Origin: Chryseobacterium sp.
Lineage (GTDB): Bacteria; Bacteroidota; Bacteroidia; Flavobacteriales; Weeksellaceae
DNA: 64,000 nt
Assembly: GCF_019236175.1 (NCBI RefSeq)
Contig: NZ_JAFAJM010000016.1
Location: forward strand, 26,638 to 90,637
Direction of reading: 5' to 3'
This document shows, piece by piece, positions 36,132-44,872 of the stretch (positions within the stretch are counted from its first letter, which is position 1; every line of letters begins with the position of its first letter). The translations under genes and the position numbers were made by a program. The notes under the pieces were generated by a model. The model made no database searches. It saw nothing but the letters and a program-made list of their open reading frames with translations, and had not been told where the DNA came from.

Positions 36132-36263
36132 GTGAAAAGATCATTCCTGAAAGGGGAAGATGGTATTGATGATGAGCAGGTACAATTTTACTTTCTTTAT
36201 TTTAAACCTGAAAAGAAAATAGCTCTGATGCTTCCGGAAATTGTTAAGAAATGGAATCTTTAT
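36132..36263 (+). pseudogene. Possible remnant of a gene (42 codons)
   Basis: A frame starting at a GTG (36132) reads KRSFLKGEDGIDDEQVQ and then FYFLYFKPEKKIALMLPEIV before its stop. It is protein-like in composition and hydrophobic patterning and ends like a normal domain C-terminus, but lacks an upstream part because the frame is closed by TGA at 36117. It may be the tail of a decayed gene; I do not recognise the family. Confidence 0.3.
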
Positions 36264-36284
36264 TAACCATAAAAACAAATATAT

Positions 36285-36776
36285 ATGAAAATGGCAACAG
36301 TATTATTATTGATCACTGCTGTGCTTACCGCTTTAATTGCGGGGCTTTTTTATGCCTATTCCTGTTCTGTAGTTTTGGGATTGGGAAAGCTGTCTGATAG
36401 TGAATATCTGAGAGCGATGCAAAGTATTAACCGTGAAATACTGAATCCTGTATTCTTTATGAGTTTTATAGGAACAGCAGTTCTTCTTCCGGTATCCGTA
36501 TTTGTATTTCGGGGGCAGCAGCCGGTATTTATTTTCCTTTTGTTGGCCACACTGGCCTATCTGATTGGTGTTTTTGGAGTTACCGCTGCAGGAAATGTTC
36601 CGATGAATGATTTCCTTGATAAGTTTGATATTTCAGGCGCTACGTCTGAAGCTGTTAAGCAAATGCGTGAACATTTTGAAAATAAGTGGAATTTTTTAAA
36701 TAATATTCGATCTGTCTTTGCGGTAGTGAGTGTCATTCTTGTTATTTGTGCATGTATCTGGAATAGAGAAGCGTGA
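36285..36776 (+). CDS. DUF1772 (anthrone-oxygenase-like) membrane protein
   Basis: The 163-residue protein has four hydrophobic segments (near residues 5-30, 55-75, 80-100 and 140-160) and the family pattern GLFYAYSCSVVLGLGKL, NREILNPVFF, and GNVPMNDFLDKFD, with KWNFLNNIRSVFA before the last helix. The family is named after anthrone oxygenases but bacterial roles are unknown. The second ATG (36291) could also be the start. It stands alone. Confidence 0.83.
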   Translation: MKMATVLLLITAVLTALIAGLFYAYSCSVVLGLGKLSDSEYLRAMQSINREILNPVFFMSFIGTAVLLPVSVFVFRGQQPVFIFLLLATLAYLIGVFGVTAAGNVPMNDFLDKFDISGATSEAVKQMREHFENKWNFLNNIRSVFAVVSVILVICACIWNREA

Positions 36777-36944
36777 AATAATAAAGGATTTGAGTAAAAA
36801 TACCAGGTGGCAGATTAGGTATTTCTACTGATGAATATATAGAATTTTATCAGGAAATTTGTATTGTTATCAGGAGGGAATAAGAATGATAATACATTAA
36901 ACAAGTCAATAGCTAATAACCACAGCGATTCAAAATTCCAAAAT

Positions 36945-36980
36945 GAGAAAAAGGCAGCCTGTAAGGACTGCCTTTTTCTG
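36945..36980. terminator. Bidirectional terminator between DUF1772 gene and rpe
   Basis: aaaaaggcag (36948-36957) pairs with ctgccttttt (36968-36977). A/T runs flank both sides, serving the - strand rpe and possibly the + strand gene. Confidence 0.85.
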
Positions 36981-36997
36981 TATCGGTGATATTATAT

Positions 36998-37648
36998 TTA
37001 TATTTTTAGAAGCTCGATGGTTCTTTCCGGGCTTTCTGCAGAGAAAACTGCATTTCCGGCAACCAATACATCCGCTCCGGCTTCGAAAAGTTTAGATGCG
37101 TTATCAAGGTTTACACCTCCGTCCACTTCAATAAGAGCTGTAGAATTATTGCTTAGAATCAGATCCTTGGTTTCAGCAATCTTCTTATAGGTATTTTCAA
37201 TAAATTTTTGACCTCCGAATCCTGGATTTACACTCATTAATAATACAAGATCAACATCTGCAATGATATCTTCAAGCATTAAAACAGGAGTAGAGGGATT
37301 TAAAACAACACCTGCTTTCGCTCCCTTACTTTGGATGTGGTGAATAGTTCTGTGAAGATGTGTACATGCTTCATAATGTATGGAAATAAGGTCTGCTCCA
37401 TGATCGATAAATTCATCAACATATTTTTCCGGTTCCACGATCATTAAGTGAACGTCTACAAATTTTTTAGCATGTTGCTGAACGGTTTTCATGACAGGGA
37501 AACCGAATGAAATGTTGGGAACAAATCGGCCGTCCATGACATCAATATGAAACCAGTCGGCCTGAGATCTGTTGAGCATCTCAATGTCTCTTTGCAGATT
37601 CCCGAAGTCTGCGGATAATAGGGAAGGAGCAATAAGCTTCGTTTTCAT
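36998..37648 (-). CDS. rpe: Ribulose-phosphate 3-epimerase
   Basis: The 216-residue TIM barrel starts IAPSLLSADFGNLQ and has the metal and substrate motifs HIDVMDGRFVPNIS, VHLMIVEPE, MSVNPGFGGQ and IEVDGGV. It interconverts ribulose 5-phosphate and xylulose 5-phosphate. Length is normal. The M42 peptidase gene lies upstream on the same strand across a long inverted repeat. Confidence 0.96.
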   Translation of the reverse strand: MKTKLIAPSLLSADFGNLQRDIEMLNRSQADWFHIDVMDGRFVPNISFGFPVMKTVQQHAKKFVDVHLMIVEPEKYVDEFIDHGADLISIHYEACTHLHRTIHHIQSKGAKAGVVLNPSTPVLMLEDIIADVDLVLLMSVNPGFGGQKFIENTYKKIAETKDLILSNNSTALIEVDGGVNLDNASKLFEAGADVLVAGNAVFSAESPERTIELLKI

Positions 37649-37683
37649 TTTTACTTATTAATTAGATTTCAGATAAAAAATAT

Positions 37684-37739
37684 CAGATATCAGATTTGAA
37701 AACTTAATGTAGTTTATGAAGTCTTGCATCTGGTATCTG
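37684..37739. repeat. Inverted repeat between the M42 peptidase and rpe
   Basis: cagatatcagat (37684-37695) and atctggtatctg (37728-37739) form a 12-bp stem with one G-U type mismatch and a 32-nt loop, between two co-oriented genes. Confidence 0.6.
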
Positions 37740-37758
37740 GCATCTTCTGTCTTATTTT

Positions 37759-38832
37759 TTAGTGGTATTTCAGTTTCATTTCCGGGGTAATCTTAAGAAG
37801 TGTTTCGTAGATTAACTGGATAACGTTGCCTACATCTTCTTTGGACACCATTTCTACGGTCGTGTGCATATAGCGCAAAGGTAAGGAAATTAAAGCACTC
37901 GGAACTCCGCCATTAGAATGGGCAAAAGCATCGGTATCAGTTCCTGTAGCTCTGCTTGCAGCTGCTCTTTGATAAGGGATTTTTTTAGCTTTTGCAGTAT
38001 CTATGATGAGCTCTCTGATGGTATGATGCACGCTTGGTGCGAAGAATACTACAGGCCCGGCTCCACATTTTTGATCTCCTTCTTTCTTTTTTTCGATCAT
38101 GGGAGTGGTGGTGTCATGAGTGACATCTGTTACAATAGCAATATTAGGCTTAATGGTGTCTGCGATCATATCTGCGCCGTACAGTCCGACTTCTTCCTGA
38201 ACAGAATTGGTAATATACAGACCAAATGGTAATAATTTTTTATTTTCTTTTAAGAGCCTTGCTACTTCAGCAATCATGAACCCCCCGATTCTGTTGTCCA
38301 GTGCTCTGCAGACAAAATATCTGTCGTTCATTTCAAAGAACTCATCCGGGTAAGTAATCATGCAGCCTACATAAATCCCCATTTTTTCAACTTCTTCTTT
38401 TGAAGTAGCCCCACAATCGATGAATATATTTTCAATTTTTGGAGTAGGTTCATCCTGATTGCTTCTGGTATGAATGGCAGGCCATCCGAATACTCCTTTT
38501 ACAATTCCCTTCTCTCCATGAATATGAACCACTTTAGATGGAGCAATGGTCTGATCTGAACCTCCGTTTCTGATCACATAAATCAAACCGTCATCCGTAA
38601 TATAGTTTACATACCAGGAAATTTCATCTGCATGAGCCTCAATCACCACTTTAAATTCTGCTTCCGGATTAATGATGCCATAGCAGGTTCCGTAATGATC
38701 CACTTCAATTTTATCTACATAAGGTCTGATGTAATCCATCCATACTTCCTGTCCTTTGTGTTCGTAACCTGTTGGAGATGAAGTGTTTAAATATTTTTCT
38801 AAAAATTTTAAAGATTTCTTTTCAAATTTCAT
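37759..38832 (-). CDS. M42-family aminopeptidase
   Basis: The 357-residue protein carries the M42 metal ligands in EAHADEISW, RALDNRIGG, VQEEVGLYGA, and VTDVTHDTTTP, with a late HTTVEMVS. M42 enzymes are cytoplasmic tetrahedral aminopeptidases or endoglucanase-named homologues that trim peptides. Length is normal. It is the first gene of a possible pair with rpe. Confidence 0.92.
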   Translation of the reverse strand: MKFEKKSLKFLEKYLNTSSPTGYEHKGQEVWMDYIRPYVDKIEVDHYGTCYGIINPEAEFKVVIEAHADEISWYVNYITDDGLIYVIRNGGSDQTIAPSKVVHIHGEKGIVKGVFGWPAIHTRSNQDEPTPKIENIFIDCGATSKEEVEKMGIYVGCMITYPDEFFEMNDRYFVCRALDNRIGGFMIAEVARLLKENKKLLPFGLYITNSVQEEVGLYGADMIADTIKPNIAIVTDVTHDTTTPMIEKKKEGDQKCGAGPVVFFAPSVHHTIRELIIDTAKAKKIPYQRAAASRATGTDTDAFAHSNGGVPSALISLPLRYMHTTVEMVSKEDVGNVIQLIYETLLKITPEMKLKYH

Positions 38833-38883
38833 AAAAAGGAATGATTTTTGCGTTCAATTTTTGTTCTTATAAGTGTAAAAATA

Positions 38884-39588
38884 ATGAATTTTAGTAAGAT
38901 TATCTGCCTTTTTATTTTCTTTTTTGGGATCAGTGTTTTTGGTCAAAAGGATACTATAGTGGCAAAACCTCTTAACCAGTATCCGGCTGAATCTTTGAAA
39001 GTAGATGAATTTGGTAATAAATACTATTACGACGAACAGCAGAAAGTTAAAATCTATGAGATTAACGGAGAGCCTGTGGTAGTAATGGATGAATTGATTT
39101 TGGTGAATAAGCCAAGATTTAATAATCAGCTGGATAAGAATTACTATTATTTCTTAAATAAAAAGCTGTACAGAGTATACCCGCTATTTGTAACAGCTTT
39201 GCAACAGTACCGGGATATTCAAAAGGATATGAATAACCTGGATAGTAAAGCCAAAAGAAAATTTGTAAGAGAAAGACAAAATATGCTGGCTGATCAGTAT
39301 GAGAAACAACTGCGGGATCTTACCACCACGGAAGGGCAGGTTTTTGCTAAACTGATGAACAGAGCTACCGGTAAAAATGTGTTCGAAATTATCAGAGAAT
39401 TAAGAGGCGGATGGAGCGCTTTCTGGTGGAATGTAAAAGGAAAGATGGCAGATATTGATCTGAAAGAAGAATATGACCCTCATAACAACAGAAGCGATGA
39501 GTTTGTAGAGTCTCTGCTGCAGTCTAACTGGAATTCCGGATACCTGAAGCCCTATCCCGGAGCCAATCAATTTAAAGTTAAAAAATAA
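38884..39588 (+). CDS. Exported DUF4294 protein
   Basis: The ATG at 38884 (234 residues) places a signal peptide at the N-terminus (NFSKIICLFIFFFGISVFGQ); an upstream frame start at 38848 would bury it. The mature part (YYYFLNKKLYRVYPLFVTAL, then KAKRKFVRERQNMLADQYE, and RELRGGWSAFWWN) matches the Bacteroidota DUF4294 family of unknown function. It is divergent from the M42 gene. Confidence 0.85.
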   Translation: MNFSKIICLFIFFFGISVFGQKDTIVAKPLNQYPAESLKVDEFGNKYYYDEQQKVKIYEINGEPVVVMDELILVNKPRFNNQLDKNYYYFLNKKLYRVYPLFVTALQQYRDIQKDMNNLDSKAKRKFVRERQNMLADQYEKQLRDLTTTEGQVFAKLMNRATGKNVFEIIRELRGGWSAFWWNVKGKMADIDLKEEYDPHNNRSDEFVESLLQSNWNSGYLKPYPGANQFKVKK

Positions 39589-39599
39589 AATATAAAATA

Positions 39600-39632
39600 T
39601 AAAATTCCTGTAAGTCTTACAGGAATTTTTCT
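39600..39632. terminator. Bidirectional terminator between DUF4294 and NUDIX genes
   Basis: aaaattcctgtaag (39601-39614) pairs with cttacaggaatttt (39615-39628 region), followed by T residues; the right arm overlaps the last codons of the NUDIX gene. Confidence 0.8.
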
Positions 39633-40033
39633 TTTAATTTATCGAATACAATCTTGTCTATCGGAAGAGGAAAGGGATTGTCCGGCCTGTCGATAGCCAT
39701 CCATTCTGTTTTCTCAATACAGGGGTCCATGATCAGGAAGTCTTCTTCATTAATGATATTTACAATATAATAGATGGTTAGAAGCTGCTCGTTTTCTCTG
39801 AATCTGGAAACCAGAAAGTTTTCCTGGGTATAAAAATGCTCTACAATATCAATTTTCACATTGAGCTCCTCATCAAATTCACGATGAAGACATTCTAACG
39901 CTCCTTCACCATATTCTAAACCACCTCCGGGAAATTTCACTAAAGGTTCACCGGCGTATTCTTCAAATAAAGTCAGGACTTTTTTATCCTTTACAGCACA
40001 GCCATACACTCTAATGTTGATCTTGTCTATCAT
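39617..40033 (-). CDS. NUDIX hydrolase
   Basis: The 138-residue protein contains the Nudix box GGGLEYGEGALECLHREFDE split with following ELNV, giving the GX5EX7REUXEEXGU pattern. Substrate cannot be told from this. Its stop lies in the terminator, and mnmD is upstream on the same strand beyond a long inverted repeat. Confidence 0.9.
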   Translation of the reverse strand: MIDKINIRVYGCAVKDKKVLTLFEEYAGEPLVKFPGGGLEYGEGALECLHREFDEELNVKIDIVEHFYTQENFLVSRFRENEQLLTIYYIVNIINEEDFLIMDPCIEKTEWMAIDRPDNPFPLPIDKIVFDKLKEKFL

Positions 40034-40075
40034 ATATATATGTATAATGTTTTTGTAGAGCTAATGTAAGGAAAT

Positions 40076-40160
40076 TTATAGAGAAGTCAGAAGCTGAAAG
40101 TTATAAATTAGTTTTGAAAACAGATCCTAATCTCCGGTTTCTAATTTCTGACTTCTATAA
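40076..40160. repeat. Inverted repeat between mnmD and the NUDIX gene
   Basis: ttata plus gaagtcagaa (40076-40092, with a 2-nt bulge) pair with ttctgacttc plus tataa (40146-40160). The right arm overlaps the mnmD stop codon, so it may act as its 3' end structure. Confidence 0.65.
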
Positions 40161-40829
40161 CTTGGTTGCATTGATCATTTCCCTTTTTCCGGGAGGTCCC
40201 TGCTTTTTTTCTACTTTAAAATTAAGTTCCTGAAGGATTCTTCTTACGCTGCCTTTAGAAGAATAAGTTGTTAATAATCCGTTAATGGCCATTTTGTCAG
40301 AAACCATTTCAAAAAGCGGTTTTTCCCATAGGTCTGGCTGTGCTCTGGCTCCAAAACAATCAAAGTACACCAAATCTATTTTGGGCAATTCCGTGTTCTT
40401 TAGGTCGAAAAAATCACATTCTATCTTTTTTAAGTTGAAACCACTAATGATTTCAACTGATTTTTCCCAATCTGACAGATGAATTTTCTGATAAATATTT
40501 TTAAACTCAGGGTTATTAAAAAGTTCAAAATAGGCTAAATCGTTTACTTCTGATTCATTTATGGGGTATTTTTCGAGCGAAAAATAATTGATGACATGAT
40601 TTTTGTCAGTTTTTAAATATTCATTAATTGTCACCAAAACATTCAAACCTGTCCCAAAACCGAGTTCTAAAATATTAATTTCGTAATTATCAACAAGATT
40701 TAGTCCGTTTTTAATAAACACATGTTCTGCTTCCTGTAATGCACCGTGGTGTGAATGATAGTTTTCGTTTAAGCTACTGATAAACAATGTTTTACTGCCG
40801 TCTTCTGTTGTCTTAATTTCTCTTTTCAA
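40155..40829 (-). CDS. mnmD: MnmD, tRNA 5-aminomethyl-2-thiouridine(34) methyltransferase
   Basis: The 224-residue protein begins EIKTTEDGSKTLFISSLNEN, followed by YHSHHGALQEAEHVF, the typical MnmD start, with SAM motif ILELGFGTGLNVL and the later DLVYFDCFGARAQPDLWE. It methylates the wobble uridine of certain tRNAs. It lacks the MnmC oxidase domain, as stand-alone MnmD does. Divergent from ilvE. Confidence 0.9.
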   Translation of the reverse strand: MKREIKTTEDGSKTLFISSLNENYHSHHGALQEAEHVFIKNGLNLVDNYEINILELGFGTGLNVLVTINEYLKTDKNHVINYFSLEKYPINESEVNDLAYFELFNNPEFKNIYQKIHLSDWEKSVEIISGFNLKKIECDFFDLKNTELPKIDLVYFDCFGARAQPDLWEKPLFEMVSDKMAINGLLTTYSSKGSVRRILQELNFKVEKKQGPPGKREMINATKL

Positions 40830-40881
40830 GCTATTTTTTTGTCAAATTTACTCTAAAATTTTTATATTTAGAAAATTATGT

Positions 40882-40889
40882 TAAATTTG
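40882..40889 (+). promoter_or_regulatory. Predicted -7 box of ilvE
   Basis: TAAATTTG fits TAnnTTTG and lies 25 bp before the ilvE start codon. Confidence 0.5.
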
Positions 40890-40914
40890 TAGAACATCGT
40901 AAAAATTTTAAAAA

Positions 40915-41985
40915 ATGATAATTCAAAAAACTGAAAACTCCAGAATTTCTACATTTGACCCTAACAATTTTTCATTTGGTGGTACTTTCATTGATCATAT
41001 GATTATATGTGAGTATGAAGACGGAAAATGGGGTGATGTAAAATTAGTTCCTTACGGTCCGATACCATTTACGCCTGCCATGATGGGAGTAAACTATGGA
41101 CAAGCTTGTTTTGAAGGTATGAAAGCCTATAAAGACAAAGACGGGCAGGTTTTCCTTTTCAGGCCTGAAAAGAATTTTGAACGTATCAATAAGTCAGCGA
41201 AGCGTCTTGCTATGCCTGAGGTGACTGAGGAAATGTTTTTAGACGGATTAAAAGCATTAGTAGATATAGACAGAGAGTGGATTCCTCAGGGAGAAGGAAT
41301 GTCATTATATATCAGACCATTGATTTTTGCTACAGAGGAAGCTTTGAAAGCAAGGGTATCTAACAAATATATGTTTGCTATTGTGGCAACACCTGCGAAG
41401 AGCTATTATTCAGAACCGGTTTCTGTAAAAATTTCTGACCATTATTCAAGAGCGGCTAACGGAGGAGTAGGTTCTGCTAAAGCAGCTGGAAACTATGCCG
41501 CATCGTTCTATCCGACTCAATTAGCTATCGAAGAAGGATATGAGCAAATCATCTGGACTGACGATGCTACTCACGAATATTTCGAAGAGAGTGGTACAAT
41601 GAATGTGTTTGTAAGAATTAACGATACAATCTTTACTCCTCCGACATCTGAGAAAATTCTTGACGGTGTTACAAGAGACAGTTTCATTCAACTGGCTAAG
41701 AAAAGAGGTATTGAAGTAAAAGTAGAGCCGATTCCGGTAAAAACTGTAATCGAAGCTTTGAAAAACGGGGCTCTTAAAGAAGTATGGGGAGTAGGTACAG
41801 CAGTTGTAACGACTCAGTTCCAGGCTTTAGGATATCAGGGTGAAAAACTGGAGCTTCCAAGATTATCAGATGAAGAAAGTTATGCAGCTATCCTTAAGAA
41901 AGATCTGGTAGATCTTCAAAACAACCTTTCTGAAGATCCGTTCGGATGGAGAGTGGTAGTGGACCATGCTTTGGAAACAGTTTAG
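40915..41985 (+). CDS. ilvE: Branched-chain amino-acid aminotransferase
   Basis: The 356-residue fold-type IV PLP enzyme has GQACFEGMKAYKDKDG, LYIRPLIFATE, GSAKAAGNYAAS with the PLP Lys, and EESGTMNVFV. It interconverts Leu, Ile and Val with their keto acids. Length matches the longer (type II) BCAT branch. Terminator follows. Confidence 0.96.
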   Translation: MIIQKTENSRISTFDPNNFSFGGTFIDHMIICEYEDGKWGDVKLVPYGPIPFTPAMMGVNYGQACFEGMKAYKDKDGQVFLFRPEKNFERINKSAKRLAMPEVTEEMFLDGLKALVDIDREWIPQGEGMSLYIRPLIFATEEALKARVSNKYMFAIVATPAKSYYSEPVSVKISDHYSRAANGGVGSAKAAGNYAASFYPTQLAIEEGYEQIIWTDDATHEYFEESGTMNVFVRINDTIFTPPTSEKILDGVTRDSFIQLAKKRGIEVKVEPIPVKTVIEALKNGALKEVWGVGTAVVTTQFQALGYQGEKLELPRLSDEESYAAILKKDLVDLQNNLSEDPFGWRVVVDHALETV

Positions 41986-42010
41986 TCTTAATTAAATAAA
42001 CTATATGAAG

Positions 42011-42036
42011 GTCGGGAAATATTCCCGGCTTTTTTT
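42011..42036 (+). terminator. Terminator of ilvE
   Basis: gtcggga (42011-42017) pairs with tcccggc (42023-42029) with one G-U pair and is followed by seven T residues. Confidence 0.88.
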
Positions 42037-42170
42037 GTATTGCTACTTTCTCTTATTGCGGAGTCTTTTAATAATTCACTGTGTAATGGCTGGAGGTATT
42101 CATTGTATTCATACATTTCTTCTTCAAGTTTTGTAATTAATTCATGAAATGTGTATTTTCGCATAAGTTT

Positions 42171-42683
42171 ATGAAAAAAATAGTCTTCATATCATTAGTA
42201 AGCCTGTTGAGTTGTAACAGGAGCGTTCCGGCAGCTCATCCGCCGGTGGGTGGTGTTTTAAGCCAAAAAGACCTGGATGTTTCCAAAGACAGGATGAGGA
42301 ATCTTAATGCCATAGAGCGTGGGCAAATTCAGGAATGGATTAACGGACAATCTGTCAGATATTACCCAACTCGGCTTAATTATTGGGTAAGTGTAGATGG
42401 TTACGATCAGAGAGAGCAAAGAACGGATAATAGCCCGATTTCTTATTCTTATGATTTGTATGATTTCGATCAGACAAAGATTTATGACCAGCCCATCGAA
42501 AGAAGAGATGTCAAATTTGGCCACTTTGACGAACTGAAAGCGGTGGAAAATGCTTTACGTTTTATACATGATGGAGAAGAAGTAACACTTTTGGTACCTT
42601 CTTTTTTGGCTTACGGAACTTTTGGAGACGAAAAGAAAATAGATAACGATATTCCATTAATCATAAAATTAAAAGCTTTATAA
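42171..42683 (+). CDS. gldI: GldI-like FKBP-type peptidyl-prolyl isomerase lipoprotein
   Basis: Starting at the ATG 42171 (170 residues) the protein has a lipoprotein signal (KKIVFISLVSLLSC), with the acylated Cys near residue 15. The FKBP core is present but short (RFIHDGEEVTLLVPSFLAYG, then IPLIIKLKAL). It resembles GldI, a lipoprotein needed for gliding and type IX secretion in Flavobacterium; Chryseobacterium generally does not glide, so a role in folding exported proteins is more likely. A start at 42144 would break the signal. It is 3 bp before the next isomerase gene. Confidence 0.82.
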   Translation: MKKIVFISLVSLLSCNRSVPAAHPPVGGVLSQKDLDVSKDRMRNLNAIERGQIQEWINGQSVRYYPTRLNYWVSVDGYDQREQRTDNSPISYSYDLYDFDQTKIYDQPIERRDVKFGHFDELKAVENALRFIHDGEEVTLLVPSFLAYGTFGDEKKIDNDIPLIIKLKAL

Positions 42684-42686
42684 TAC

Positions 42687-43802
42687 ATGAAATTGTTTAA
42701 CAAAAATATAATTCTGGCAGCGGCAAGTATTTCGCTGATGAGTTGTACCCCAATTTATAAAAAAATGAACGTAGACAAAGAAACTTACGAAGGTCTTAAT
42801 GACGGACTTTATGCAAATATTCAAACGACAAAAGGTAACATGATTGTTAAGTTTGAAGATAAAAAAGCACCTGTAACTGTAGCCAACTTTATCGGACTTG
42901 CAGAAGGAAAAATCGATAATAAAGCCAAGGCTAAAGGAGTTCCTTATTATGACGGAACGATTTTCCACAGAGTGATCAAAGATTTCATGATTCAGGGAGG
43001 TGATCCTCAGGGAACAGGAATGGGAGATCCGGGATATAAATTCGAAGATGAAAGAAATGACCTTAAACACACAGGGAAAGGGATTCTTTCAATGGCAAAC
43101 TCAGGACCAAACACGAACGGTTCTCAGTTCTTCATTACTGAAGTAGCTACTCCTTGGTTAGACGGAAGACATACGATCTTCGGTAAAGTGGTAAAAGGGA
43201 CAGAGGTGATCGATACGATTGCTAATGTAGAAAAAGGAGCTCAGGACAAGCCTAAAACAGATATTGTTTTAGAAAAAGTTTCTATTTTCGGTAAAGGTGA
43301 TGAATACAAAAACTACGATGCTGCTAAAACTTTTAACGAAGGAAAGGCTAAAATCGCAGAGAACAACAAAGCTTTTATTGCTAAGGAAGAAGCAGATAGA
43401 AAGAAAAAAGAAGAAGAATTCAAAGCTAATCAGGAAAAATTAGTAGAAAACTTAAAGGCAGGAATGCAGAAAACAGAATCTGGTCTTTACTATAAAATTA
43501 CCAAAACTGCTGACGGTAAAACTCCGAAAGCAGGAGATAATGTATCTGTGCACTATGCAGGAAAGCTGGTAGACGGTACTGAATTCGATTCTTCATTCAA
43601 AAGAAATGAGCCTATCGAAATTCCAATCGGAATGGGAAGAGTAATCAAAGGATGGGATGAAGGTATCCTTTTATTAAAAGAAGGAGAAACTGCTACTTTA
43701 TTGATTCCGCCGGCAATGGCTTACGGAGAAAGAGGAGCAGGAGGGGTGATCCCGCCAAATTCTTGGTTGGTATTCGATGTTGAGCTTGTAAAAGTAAAAT
43801 AA
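42687..43802 (+). CDS. Two-domain peptidyl-prolyl isomerase lipoprotein (cyclophilin + FKBP)
   Basis: This 371-residue lipoprotein (lipobox LMSC near residue 20) carries a cyclophilin domain at about 40-205 (IFHRVIKDFMIQGGDPQGTG, GPNTNGSQFFI), a Lys/Glu-rich coiled linker at about 220-255, and an FKBP domain at about 260-371 (VSVHYAGKLVDGTEFDSSF, AYGERGAGGVIPPNSWLVFD). Both active folds sit on one chain. It directly follows gldI and is closed by a terminator, making a two-gene periplasmic or outer-membrane folding unit. Confidence 0.94.
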   Translation: MKLFNKNIILAAASISLMSCTPIYKKMNVDKETYEGLNDGLYANIQTTKGNMIVKFEDKKAPVTVANFIGLAEGKIDNKAKAKGVPYYDGTIFHRVIKDFMIQGGDPQGTGMGDPGYKFEDERNDLKHTGKGILSMANSGPNTNGSQFFITEVATPWLDGRHTIFGKVVKGTEVIDTIANVEKGAQDKPKTDIVLEKVSIFGKGDEYKNYDAAKTFNEGKAKIAENNKAFIAKEEADRKKKEEEFKANQEKLVENLKAGMQKTESGLYYKITKTADGKTPKAGDNVSVHYAGKLVDGTEFDSSFKRNEPIEIPIGMGRVIKGWDEGILLLKEGETATLLIPPAMAYGERGAGGVIPPNSWLVFDVELVKVK

Positions 43803-43822
43803 TTGAATTTTTTTAATATAGA

Positions 43823-43848
43823 GCCGCCCCGAAAAGGGTGGCTTTTTT
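43823..43848 (+). terminator. Terminator of the gldI operon
   Basis: gccgccc (43823-43829) pairs with gggtggc (43836-43842) and is followed by six T residues. Confidence 0.88.
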
Positions 43849-43873
43849 GTGACCGATTTTAATGATAGTGTAG

Positions 43874-44461
43874 ATGAGAATGAAATTAATTGTATTGAGT
43901 GTTTCACTTTTTTCAGCTCTGTCCTTTGGGCAGACTAAAAGAGTTGATTACGCAGCTGATCTGAAAAAAGATTTTACCGCTTTTTTCGAAAATATAAAAG
44001 AAAAAAATATTGAAAACGCGCTCAGTTTTATGTACCCTAAGTATATCACGGAGGTAACAAGAGAGCAGGCCTTCAGAGTATTGGCTTTATCTTACAATAA
44101 TCCGGCATTTATTACGGATATTCAGGATTTTAAGATTGGTCATACTGAAAGGGCCACACTGATAAATGGTGAATATTTTTCAGTAACCCATCTTTCATTT
44201 ACCATGAAGTATAAGGTGGACTGGAGCGTGATTCACAATGTGGAACTTGCAAAACAGAAAATAGGGGATGCTCTGACAGAGCGATATGGAAAGGACCATA
44301 TTACTTACTTCAGTAACGGGGATTATTACCTGATCAAAGCAGGTATGAAAGTCTGTGGTGTTTCGGAAGATATGAAAAACTGGAAGTTTGTTATTATGGA
44401 AAATGACCGCAGATCTGAACTTGCTAAAGTTCTGCCTGAAAAAATTATGAAGAAATTGTAA
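43874..44461 (+). CDS. Exported protein of unknown function
   Basis: The 195-residue protein has a signal peptide (MKLIVLSVSLFSALSFGQ from the second Met at 43880) and an alpha/beta mature part without Cys pairs or known motifs (FTAFFENIKEKNIENALSFM, then LTERYGKDHITYFSNGDYYL). The 55.2 kb exported protein has a similar arrangement (a helix-rich start with KNIxxAL or KKTMESLL), so they may be distant relatives. Function unknown. Confidence 0.75.
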   Translation: MRMKLIVLSVSLFSALSFGQTKRVDYAADLKKDFTAFFENIKEKNIENALSFMYPKYITEVTREQAFRVLALSYNNPAFITDIQDFKIGHTERATLINGEYFSVTHLSFTMKYKVDWSVIHNVELAKQKIGDALTERYGKDHITYFSNGDYYLIKAGMKVCGVSEDMKNWKFVIMENDRRSELAKVLPEKIMKKL

Positions 44462-44551
44462 ATGTTACGGATTAAAATACCGTGAAAATACAGGGCTCTG
44501 AAAGAACTTATTAGCTTTATCTTTGTTATTCACCAATGAAATAAAAAAGAT

Positions 44552-44773
44552 ATGTTTGAGCTGGATTATTCTCTGATAAAACAGGAGATTGAATCTGAAG
44601 TATGTGAAGAACATGGCCTGCATCCGGAGTTTGTGAAAACTGATGATGGATTTGGAATAAAAGCCTGTTGTGATCCGTTCAGAATAGAATTAGTGAATAA
44701 ATCCGAAAAAATAGTCGAGGAAGAAACCAAAAAGTTCCTAGATCAAATGATGAAGGATTTATTTAATGAGTAA
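44552..44773 (+). CDS. Small Cys-containing protein of unknown function
   Basis: The 73-residue protein has the pattern CEEHGLHPEF ... GIKACCDPFRIEL, i.e. C-x2-H followed by a CC-x2-F motif. A family of short Bacteroidota proteins with this C/H...CC layout exists as I recall; a metal site is plausible but unproven. It has no signal peptide and is followed by a terminator. Confidence 0.65.
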   Translation: MFELDYSLIKQEIESEVCEEHGLHPEFVKTDDGFGIKACCDPFRIELVNKSEKIVEEETKKFLDQMMKDLFNE

Positions 44774-44804
44774 ATTTTTACGATGTAATAATAATTGTTA
44801 TTAA

Positions 44805-44836
44805 AAAAACCGCCCCAAATGAAGGGCGGTTTTTCA
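44805..44836. terminator. Bidirectional terminator
   Basis: aaaccgccc (44807-44815) pairs with gggcggttt (44824-44832), flanked by A and T runs; it serves the convergent small genes. Confidence 0.88.
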
Positions 44837-44872
44837 GTAAAAGAAAGATTAAAAAGTTATATGTTTCTGCCG

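Noticed and set aside
36132..36263. The 42-codon fragment as an intact small gene
   Set aside because: It starts at an unsupported GTG, has no promoter box nearby, and reads like a C-terminal end only.
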